From Prolixibacteraceae bacterium (lineage in GTDB: Bacteria > Bacteroidota > Bacteroidia > Bacteroidales > Prolixibacteraceae), in NCBI GenBank assembly GCA_018648265.1, contig JABGRN010000003.1, forward strand, positions 1 through 64,000: a DNA stretch of 64,000 nt, in the 5' to 3' direction. Within the stretch, counting starts at the first letter, position 1. Each line of letters begins with the position of its first letter. This document shows positions 36,074 through 43,302 of the stretch, one piece after another. Below the pieces are notes generated by a model. The model had not been told where the DNA came from. It saw only the letters and a list, made by a program, of their open reading frames with translations, and made no database searches. A program made the position numbers and the translations under genes.

Positions 36074-36649
36074 ATGGAAATAAGTCCACGTATAAAATTT
36101 CTTATAAAAAGCGGGTTAAGGGGGGTTGCCTGGCTTTTGGTTTTGATGGCTATTTATCTGTTTTTTAAAAAAGTTGTTGTTTCGAATAATCTTGATGCCT
36201 GGATTGAGCATTTTTATGCAAGGCCTGAAATAATCTATCTTATATATTTTGCCTCCGAATTTATTTTTGGAATAATACCACCCGAGTTTTTTATGATTTG
36301 GGCTTTGCACAAAGGTGGGACATTACATTATTTTTTTAATGTTGGATTTTTTGCGATTGTTTCTTATGCCATGGGCTATTTAACTTTTTTAATCGGTAAA
36401 TTTCTTTTCAGGCTTGCAACATTTCGATATATCCGGATAAAATACATGAAAAATTTGTGGCCACAGGTTCGAAAATATGGATTGTTCCTGATTATAGTGG
36501 CAGCACTCACACCAGTTCCGTGGGCAGCGGTAAGTTTACTTGTCGGTTCTGCTGGTTTTCCGTCCCGAAAATACCTTGTTGTTGCCCTTTTTCGCTTATT
36601 GCGGTTTGCAGTTTATGGGTACATTATTTTTCAAACTCACCAGATTTAG
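36074..36649 (+). CDS. VTT/DedA-superfamily membrane protein
   Basis: 191 aa with about five hydrophobic segments (WLLVLMAIYLFF; IYLIYFASEFIFGIIPPEFFMIW; FFAIVSYAMGYLTFLIGKFLF; FLIIVAALTPVPWAAVSLLVG). The EF/GIIPPE loop and the GxxxG..TPVPW helix are like the SNARE-associated/VTT fold of DedA proteins, which handle polyprenyl-phosphate or lipid transport. It is shorter than DedA proper. The specific role is not known. Confidence 0.7.
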   Translation: MEISPRIKFLIKSGLRGVAWLLVLMAIYLFFKKVVVSNNLDAWIEHFYARPEIIYLIYFASEFIFGIIPPEFFMIWALHKGGTLHYFFNVGFFAIVSYAMGYLTFLIGKFLFRLATFRYIRIKYMKNLWPQVRKYGLFLIIVAALTPVPWAAVSLLVGSAGFPSRKYLVVALFRLLRFAVYGYIIFQTHQI

Positions 36650-37068
36650 AAGCAGGCTTTGATTGATTGATCATCTTTCCTTTTTATTTTATGATTTAAT
36701 TGAATGTTTTTTAATCAATTAATTCCTCGTGGCTTGCCGCGAGGTTTCCTTATATTCTCCCCTAATTTTAGGGGAGATGTCAGTCGAATGACTGACAGGG
36801 GGGTAAAATAATGAAAATTCGGTTTTTCAGCTTTTTTGCTGAAAATAAAGTTGGCGAATTACCCCTTGGCTTGCCACGGGGATAGTCAACTTTAAGAATT
36901 TTCTTTATTGTGATTTCTAATACCATTTTGAAGAACAATTGGTATAATTTGTAGGCAGGTAAAATCTAACGCTTTGTATTTTTCTGTTGATTGAGAATTG
37001 CAAATCCTTGATTACTATTTTTGAAACATGCCAAATCCACTTTAACTATCTTATTTTTTTGTTAAATA
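36650..37068. other. Gene-free region with a cluster of perfect hairpins
   Basis: Four hairpins are visible: CCTCG-TGGC-TT-GCC-GCGAGG at 36725-36744; CTCCCCTAA/TTAGGGGAG at 36757-36776; GTCAGTC/GACTGAC at 36779-36796; and CCCC-TTGGC-TT-GCCAC-GGGG at 36862-36881. The first and last share a TGGCTTGCC core. At 36920-36945 an ATACCA ... AATTGGTAT mini inverted repeat looks like the two ends of the 126-bp element joined together. No gene seen. Confidence 0.6.
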
Positions 37069-37662
37069 CTAATTATTAGAAACATCTACTATATCAGGAT
37101 TTTCCATAAAAGCATATGTAATAATGTGGCATATTAACATATGAATATCTTCGACATGCCCGTAATGAAGAGAATCAACAACAACTGATTGTTTTGCAAT
37201 ATCATACAACTTTCCTTTTTTCCCTCCCACAAGAGCAATAGAATGTAGGTCGTTTTCATTGGCCCATTCAACTGCCTTAACCAAATTTGGAGAATTTCCA
37301 CTCACACTTAATGTAAAAACAGTATCTCCGGGTTTGGCTAAATTGGCTAATTGCCTTGAGTAAACATCTTCAAAGGCATAATCGTTACTTATTGCTGTCA
37401 TCAAACTCACATTCTCGTTTAGAGATATTGCTCTGATTTTTTTTCCGACTGCATCTGCCGCACCTTTGGTAAAATCAGTAACAAAATGAGAGGCATTTGA
37501 TGCGCTTCCTCCATTTCCAAAAACAAAAATCTGCTTTTCTTCCTTACAGGACTGAACAAATTTTGATATAATTGGCAAGATGATTTCACCCGTAACCACT
37601 TTTAATGCTTGATTATACTTTTCAAGGTATTCTGTCAGCCAATTTTCTAATTGATTTTCCAT
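37069..37662 (-). CDS. SIS-domain phosphosugar isomerase, GmhA-like
   Basis: 197 aa with FGNGGSASNASHFVTDFTKGA (the GmhA GNGGSA loop) and TLSVSGNSPNLVKAVEWA, closing with GHVEDIHMLICHIITYAF (Glu/His pair of sedoheptulose-7-phosphate isomerases). It may act on sedoheptulose-7-phosphate or another ketose phosphate. It is last of a three-gene minus-strand operon (transporter, kinase, isomerase) with a 24-bp gap after the kinase; this context favours catabolic sugar-phosphate isomerisation over LPS heptose synthesis. Confidence 0.85.
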   Translation of the reverse strand: MENQLENWLTEYLEKYNQALKVVTGEIILPIISKFVQSCKEEKQIFVFGNGGSASNASHFVTDFTKGAADAVGKKIRAISLNENVSLMTAISNDYAFEDVYSRQLANLAKPGDTVFTLSVSGNSPNLVKAVEWANENDLHSIALVGGKKGKLYDIAKQSVVVDSLHYGHVEDIHMLICHIITYAFMENPDIVDVSNN

Positions 37663-37686
37663 TCCATTATTATTATAATTTCATCA

Positions 37687-38610
37687 TTATACCTTAGCTT
37701 TTGACAAGAGAATTGCCCCAATCGGAACAACGTCTTCTTTAAGACGGGCAATCCTGATTTCAGGCAGGTTGTTTTTCATTGAGGACATCAGGTATTGAGG
37801 TAGTTTTTTTGAAACAGAATCCGTAACGTATTCACCAATAAGCGACAAACCTCCGCCAATAATTATTATATCAGGATTCAAAATATGAATAACATGCGAT
37901 AATCCAAAAGCGAGATTATCAAGCATTTCATCAAATATTACCTTTGCTTTAAAGTCTCCGTTTTTAATAGCTTCCAACATACATTTTGAGGGATCGTTAC
38001 CTTTTATTTTTACCAGGTTCGACAAAATTCCATCTGGCTTATCCTCTATATATTCAATTAATTTTTTATTTAAAGCCCATCCTGAACAACTTGATTCAAT
38101 AGTATCGCCAGATTTATTTATACGAATATGCCCAAACTCCGATTCACAAAGATATTTCCCATGATAAATTTCCCCGTCAATTATAAAACCTCCACCAACA
38201 CCACTTCCGAGTGTAATATAAAAAACCCGGTTATAATTTTTTCCACATCCCAATTTGGCCTCCGCCAGTGCCGCTGCATTAGCATCATTATCAACGTAAA
38301 CCGGAACATTAAACATGTTATTTAACCAACCTTTTATGTTAAAATCATTCCAGCCATCCACATGAAATGAAGTAAAAATCCTTCCACTTTTTATATCAAT
38401 TGGCCCACCAAAACCAACTCCAATTGATTTAACATCATATTTAGAAATTAATTTAGTAATACTGTTTTCAATTTTCATTCGAAGAATATTTGCCTTTTTT
38501 TCTTCGCCAACTGTATCAATAACTCTTTCAAGAATATTTGCCTGGTTATCAGTAACAATTGCCTGAAACTTTGTACCACCAATTTCAATCCCTATATATT
38601 TTTCACTCAT
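37687..38610 (-). CDS. ROK-family sugar kinase
   Basis: 307 aa. Motifs: IGIEIGGTKFQAIVTDNQ (ATP loop, N-terminus), GVGFGGPIDIKSG, VYVDNDANAAALAEAKLG (catalytic Asp-Asn-Asp), GSGVGGGFIIDGEIYHG. The zinc motif usually reading GHIxxxxxxxxCxCGxxGC is degenerate here: EFGHIRINKSGDTIESSC then SGWALN, so most Cys ligands are missing. The likely role is phosphorylation of a hexose or amino sugar delivered by the neighbouring SSS symporter. The gap to the symporter is 44 bp. Confidence 0.88.
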   Translation of the reverse strand: MSEKYIGIEIGGTKFQAIVTDNQANILERVIDTVGEEKKANILRMKIENSITKLISKYDVKSIGVGFGGPIDIKSGRIFTSFHVDGWNDFNIKGWLNNMFNVPVYVDNDANAAALAEAKLGCGKNYNRVFYITLGSGVGGGFIIDGEIYHGKYLCESEFGHIRINKSGDTIESSCSGWALNKKLIEYIEDKPDGILSNLVKIKGNDPSKCMLEAIKNGDFKAKVIFDEMLDNLAFGLSHVIHILNPDIIIIGGGLSLIGEYVTDSVSKKLPQYLMSSMKNNLPEIRIARLKEDVVPIGAILLSKAKV

Positions 38611-38654
38611 TTGTGTGTGATGTTATTATCATACTATTTTATCTTGTAATTAAG

Positions 38655-40256
38655 TTACCAAAAAGCAATATATAATACGGCAAGAATGGTGAAAATCCCG
38701 ACGGCCCCGATATTAAATACATTTCCTGTGTAAAATAATTTATTATCAATTTCAATTCCTTTTGGGTCATTTTTATCTGACTCGAATAAACTTATACCGA
38801 TAATAACAATTCCCAAAATCAGAAAAACAACGGCCCACCGGTTCATGAAAGGTAATCCCGGTGCAAGCATCTTGAAACCAAGAGATAAGGGGATTGCTAA
38901 TATCGAAGCCCAAAGTACTGAATTGGGTGTGGCCCTTTTCCAGAAAAGCCCAAAAATAAAAATTGCAAAAATTGCAGGTGTTGTAAAACCAGTATATTCC
39001 TGTATATATTGAAACACCTGGTCGAGGTTCCCCAATAATGGTTTTGCAATAATAACGGCAATAACAATGGCAACAAATCCAGAAATCCGGCCTGTTTGTA
39101 CAAGTTGATGATCCGAAACTTTTGGGTTAATGAAAGGTTTGTAAATATCCATGGAAAAGATGGTCGCAGTGCTGTTTATCATTGAACTCAGAGATGAAAC
39201 GATGGCTGCAATCAGAGCTGCAACAGCAGCACCTCTGAATCCGCTGGGAACAAAACTCTGCAATAACCATGGATAGGCTTCATCCGATTTTGCAATATCA
39301 GCATTCAGGCTAAAAGCAACTATCCCCGGAACAACCACAATAAAAGGCAATAATATTTTCAGGTACCCGGCAAATAAAAGACCTTTTTGTGCTTCATAAA
39401 GGCTCTTTGCGGCTATTGCCTTTTGAGTGATATACTGATTGCAGCCCCAATAGGCAAAATGACCAATCCAAAGCCCACCAATTAAAACGCTTAAACCCGG
39501 CAGATCCATCCAGGCATCCTTAATTCCCCCTTTTCCATCTGGAATCATAAGTTGCCCCTTTTTAATAATCATGTGAAATTTTTCCGGCACATCATCAATC
39601 AGTATCGTAAGGCCATTGATTATACCTGTTCCATCCGACAAATGGTTCAATGCAAGAACTGTTGTAAGTATGCCTCCACCAATCAAAAACACAACTTGAA
39701 TAACATCTGTCCAGGCAACAGCCTTCAGTCCACCATAAATAGAGTAAAGTGCCGAAAATGCGGCCAATATTATTATCCCATAAATTAGCTCAATATTAAA
39801 CACGGTTTGCATAAACAGTGCACCGAGATACAGCACCGAAGTGAGATAAACAAAAACATACAATAATATCCAGAAAACAGCCAGAACAGTCCTTACCCTA
39901 ACATCAAAGCGCAGCTCAAGAAACTGCGGCATTGTAAAAATATTATTCTTTAAAAAAATCGGTAGAAAATATTTTGCAATTATAATCAGTGCAATCGCGG
40001 CTGTCCATTCATAACTGGCCATTGCCAAACCAATTGCATAACCTGACCCCGACACGCCAATGAACTGCTCTGCAGAAATATTAGCTGCAATTAATGAAGC
40101 CCCGACAGCCCACCATGGCAACGATTTATCTGCCAAAAAATAATCTTTTGCCGTTTTTTTATAACCTTTTTTTGTTCGCGAAACATATAAGGCTGCTCCC
40201 ACAACTAACACAGCATATCCAACAAAAACGAATACGTCAATAGTTGAAAATTTCAT
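38655..40256 (-). CDS. SSS-family sodium:sugar symporter
   Basis: 533 aa with about 14 hydrophobic segments. The conserved start is IDVFVFVGYAVLVVGAALYVSRTKKGYKKTAKDYFLADKSLPWW, followed by GASLIAANISAEQFIGVSGSGY, the Na+/sugar symporter hallmark, and IAAIVSSLSSMINSTATIFSMDIYKPF. This places it in the SGLT/SglT-like group of inner-membrane sugar:Na+ symporters. It is first of the symporter-kinase-isomerase operon, so the imported sugar is phosphorylated by the ROK kinase. Confidence 0.95.
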   Translation of the reverse strand: MKFSTIDVFVFVGYAVLVVGAALYVSRTKKGYKKTAKDYFLADKSLPWWAVGASLIAANISAEQFIGVSGSGYAIGLAMASYEWTAAIALIIIAKYFLPIFLKNNIFTMPQFLELRFDVRVRTVLAVFWILLYVFVYLTSVLYLGALFMQTVFNIELIYGIIILAAFSALYSIYGGLKAVAWTDVIQVVFLIGGGILTTVLALNHLSDGTGIINGLTILIDDVPEKFHMIIKKGQLMIPDGKGGIKDAWMDLPGLSVLIGGLWIGHFAYWGCNQYITQKAIAAKSLYEAQKGLLFAGYLKILLPFIVVVPGIVAFSLNADIAKSDEAYPWLLQSFVPSGFRGAAVAALIAAIVSSLSSMINSTATIFSMDIYKPFINPKVSDHQLVQTGRISGFVAIVIAVIIAKPLLGNLDQVFQYIQEYTGFTTPAIFAIFIFGLFWKRATPNSVLWASILAIPLSLGFKMLAPGLPFMNRWAVVFLILGIVIIGISLFESDKNDPKGIEIDNKLFYTGNVFNIGAVGIFTILAVLYIAFW

Positions 40257-40424
40257 AATTTAGTATTTCGGGTTTAATTTATAAAACATTACTTTCTATA
40301 CCATAGATAAACCATAATATAATACCAAATCTTCTGTCATTTTCTTTGATTGTACAAAAGAATTGGCAGAAACAGTTATAAAAGCATCTTCTTATTGTTG
40401 AGGCAAATATGATTTTATTCAACT

Positions 40425-41246
40425 TCAATCATTCACTAATTCCAGTAATTCAATTTTTCTGAAATCAGTATTATGACTTTCAGCCTGGATTGAAATTGAA
40501 CCTTTTAAAACAATTTTATTTCCATCGGAAGGTAATAGTTTGTCGTAAGACGAGTCGCGTGGATCGAGTTGAGGTTTTTCATAATACATCACTTCTTCTC
40601 TCTCAACAAAATGGCGAAAACTCTCACCACCACGTACTTCCACTTCAACAGTTACCCACCCATCGCCATGGTATGTTTTCGATTTGGAAACAATACAATG
40701 TTGTTCAATTAATTTTCCATCCATTTCAACATTGGTTCCCGGGGTGCATAAATTCATGGTCGAACGTTCGTCAGTTCCATTTCCACCCAATAATTGTACT
40801 TCTACCGAAGTTGGAAAATCCTGATCCAATTCCATCGATTCGGCACTTTGTCCATGCAACATTAATCCATTATTCCGAAATGCCCAGCCGGGACCATTAG
40901 CAATTTGTTCGCCAACAAAACGGTATTCAACACGTAATTTATAATGCGCGAATTCACCTTTATAAAACATGTGCCCGAATTTGCCATTCCATTCATCCCA
41001 ATTTTCATATGAAACCCTCAACAAACCATCCTCAACTTTAAAAGTGTTATTGTAATTATCGCCCAATTCGTGGCCTTTGAATTTAATATCCCAATCGTTT
41101 AAATCTTTCCCATTAAATAATTGAATCCAGTTTTCTTCTGCCGATTTTTCATCAGCTTGCTGATTTTTAGGTTTTAAATTACATGCCGAAACCAACAAAA
41201 TCAAAGTAATTAAAGCAAATTTCGTGGAGAATAGTTTTGTGCGCAT
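40425..41246 (-). CDS. DUF1080 3-keto-disaccharide hydrolase-like lipoprotein (paralogue 1)
   Basis: 273-aa lipoprotein (lipobox LLVSACN). One DUF1080 jelly roll: ENWIQLFNGKDLNDWDIKFKGHE, GHMFYKGEFAHYKLRVEYRF, then EVQLLGGNGTDERSTMNLCTPGTNVEM and GSISIQAESHNTDFRKIEL. By eye, the mature part differs from the protein at 46156 in about 20 of some 245 positions. A periplasmic role in 3-keto-glycoside cleavage is known for relatives. It is upstream of the SSS operon on the same strand with a 168-bp gap, and might be its surface-side partner. Confidence 0.9.
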   Translation of the reverse strand: MRTKLFSTKFALITLILLVSACNLKPKNQQADEKSAEENWIQLFNGKDLNDWDIKFKGHELGDNYNNTFKVEDGLLRVSYENWDEWNGKFGHMFYKGEFAHYKLRVEYRFVGEQIANGPGWAFRNNGLMLHGQSAESMELDQDFPTSVEVQLLGGNGTDERSTMNLCTPGTNVEMDGKLIEQHCIVSKSKTYHGDGWVTVEVEVRGGESFRHFVEREEVMYYEKPQLDPRDSSYDKLLPSDGNKIVLKGSISIQAESHNTDFRKIELLELVND

Positions 41247-41498
41247 TTTTGATTATTTTTTATGAATTAATATTAAATTCTAAGATAAGTAAATATAAAA
41301 CAAAATCGGGTAATGCTATTTTCAAATTGTATTATTTTCGGGTGATGCGGTTTCCGAACCGCATTTTTAAATGGCGAATCGGAATTCGCCAAACCCTATT
41401 CAGTTATCCGATAATTCGATTGGTTAAATCTGAAAAATTGGGGTTATTTATCAAAAAGCACTCGATATGTTTTTGAAAAATCGTATAGACCGAAATAG
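41247..41498. repeat. Upstream region with GGTTTCCGAACC-type hairpins
   Basis: GATGCGGTTTCCGAACCGCA (41343-41362) and TGGCGAATCGGAATTCGCCA (about 41371-41390) are compact palindromes. The AT-rich leader ACAAAATCGGGTAATGC before them is nearly the same as the one before the second DUF1080 gene (47027-47045), where hairpins with the same words recur. Confidence 0.6.
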
Positions 41499-41741
41499 TT
41501 AAGTTTTTTATCGGATGCAGCTATTATAATTTGGTTTTCGTTACTAAAACGCCCCGGCATAAAAGTTTCAATATTGAACTTCTGGAAATTCCTTATTCCA
41601 GTTTTGGGAGCTATTTTAAGCTGGATAATTTTAAGCAACGAAAGTCCCGATTTCACTTCAATTCTAGGAATGGTAATAATTGCTTTTTCGTTGGTTGCAC
41701 TCAATTATGCTAACCGAAAGCAAAATGCAAAAATAGATTAA
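41499..41741 (+). pseudogene. EamA/DMT transporter C-terminal remnant
   Basis: In frame after a TAG at 41496 the sequence reads LSFLSDAAIIIWFSLLKRPG, then FWKFLIPVLGAILSWIIL, then MVIIAFSLVALNYANRK, and stops at TAA 41739-41741. This is the last two to three helices of a 10-TM EamA-family drug/metabolite transporter. The rest of the gene is absent upstream, and no start is available. Confidence 0.75.
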
Positions 41742-41918
41742 TCCGTTGTGTGAAATAGCGTTTAATGAAAATCTATCCTAAATCCCTGAATGGAAAGGTT
41801 GGTTACTTAGCATTCTTCCTTTGTGCGAAGTTAAAAGGTTAAAAAAGCACTAATTATTTATGCTTTTTCATATTTGTTTCGAGTTTTACCCACAGGATTA
41901 AATGTAAAAAATATTCCT

Positions 41919-41926
41919 TAACTTTG
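41919..41926 (+). promoter_or_regulatory. -7 promoter element of the LRR gene
   Basis: TAACTTTG (TAnnTTTG) lies 67 nt before the preferred LRR start at 41993. No -33 TTG is at the proper distance. Confidence 0.4.
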
Positions 41927-41992
41927 ATAGACAAATCTGTCTGGTTGTATTTAATTTTAAATGTGTATAGATTGACATTTTACCTGCCAGTC

Positions 41993-43210
41993 ATGAAAAT
42001 AATACTAAAAACGCTGCTGTTTATTTTGACAGTGATTTTTATAATCCACTGTAAAAAAGAACCTTACCTAAGCGAAGATGTTATTATCCCTGATATTAAT
42101 ATCTCTGATAACAATTTCTTAAATGCCCTGATTGAACAGGGTGTTGATGCAAATGAAGATAGTATCATTAGCTCTCTTGAAGCAAAAGTATTAACTTCTT
42201 TGTTTGTACATAATAGAGACATATCGAGTATGGAGGGTATAGAAGCATTTGTAAATTTGGATACCTTGTGGTGTCAGAATAATCGATTAACATGCTTGGA
42301 TGTTTCTAATATTACTTCATTAAAATATTTGGAGTGCGATGGTAACCAGTTAATAAATCTGGATGTTTCTAATAATACTTCTTTAATAGTTTTTTGTTGC
42401 AACGAGAATCAATTATCCAGTCTGGATATTTTTAATAATACTACCTTGAAAATTTTGGATTGCGGCGGGAATCAATTAACTAGTCTGGATGTCTCAATAA
42501 ATTATGCATTGGAACTTTTGAGCTGCTATAATAATCATTTATCTAACCTGGATGTTTCTAGTAATACTAACTTAAAAATTCTGGATTGCAATTATACTCA
42601 CTTAACCAGTTTGGATGTTTCAAAAAATTCTGTTTTGGAGCATTTGAGTTGCGGTGGTACCCAATTATCTAATTTAGATGTTTCTAATAATATTGCCCTA
42701 AAAGAGTTGATGTGCTTTAGAAACCAATTAACTTACCTGAATATCTCAAAAAATACTGCTTTAATCGAGTGTAGTTGCAACGAGACTCAATTAACCAGTT
42801 TAGACGTTTCAAATAATACTTCATTAAAATATTTGTATTGCAATATAAATCACTTAACCAGTTTGGATGTTTCAAAAAATTCTGTCTTGGAGCGTCTGGG
42901 ATGCAGTAGTAACCAATTAACTATTTTAAATGTTTCGAATAATACTTCTTTAAGATTTTTGAGTTGCATAAGTAACCAATTAACTACTTTGGATATTTCT
43001 AATAATCATGCATTAGGATCATTGAGTTGCGGTAGTAACCAATTAACCACTTTAGATATTTCTAATAATAAATTATTATACTGGTTGTACTTAGTGCAAA
43101 TGCCCTCATTGAACAAAGTTTGTGTCTGGGAAATGCCATTTCCTCCAGCAAGTGTTTTACTAAATACAACCGGCAGTCCAAATATATTTTTTACAACAAG
43201 TTGTAATTAG
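41993..43210 (+). CDS. Leucine-rich-repeat lipoprotein with a cysteine ladder
   Basis: About 405 aa from ATG 41993 (MKIILKTLLFILTVIFIIHC); Cys20 with His at -1 is an unusual lipobox. After a short cap, about 14 repeats of 21 residues follow, consensus xxLDVSNNTxLxxLxCxxNQL (for example NLDVSNNTSLIVFCCNENQL). Nearly every repeat has Cys in the same place (LWCQ, LECD, FCCN, LDCG, LSCY, LDCN, LSCG and so on), which should stack on one face. The 63-bp unit is visible in the DNA. This resembles BspA/internalin-like surface LRRs that bind host or matrix partners; the ligand is unknown. There is no T9SS sorting domain. Confidence 0.88.
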   Translation: MKIILKTLLFILTVIFIIHCKKEPYLSEDVIIPDINISDNNFLNALIEQGVDANEDSIISSLEAKVLTSLFVHNRDISSMEGIEAFVNLDTLWCQNNRLTCLDVSNITSLKYLECDGNQLINLDVSNNTSLIVFCCNENQLSSLDIFNNTTLKILDCGGNQLTSLDVSINYALELLSCYNNHLSNLDVSSNTNLKILDCNYTHLTSLDVSKNSVLEHLSCGGTQLSNLDVSNNIALKELMCFRNQLTYLNISKNTALIECSCNETQLTSLDVSNNTSLKYLYCNINHLTSLDVSKNSVLERLGCSSNQLTILNVSNNTSLRFLSCISNQLTTLDISNNHALGSLSCGSNQLTTLDISNNKLLYWLYLVQMPSLNKVCVWEMPFPPASVLLNTTGSPNIFFTTSCN

Positions 43211-43302
43211 ATATTTCAAATCTTGATATTTGGTATAATCTTATCTCCCTTTTTTTAATTTTACTCTGTTTTAATAACAATATTGAATCCAATAAAATTA
43301 TA

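Noticed and set aside
41444-41713. Overlapping 60-86-codon frames on both strands
   Set aside because: The frame with transporter similarity is a different one (41499-41741), so these are shadows of the EamA remnant.
42240-43100. 63-bp tandem repeat as a mobile or CRISPR-like feature
   Set aside because: It is the DNA image of the 21-residue LRR in one reading frame.
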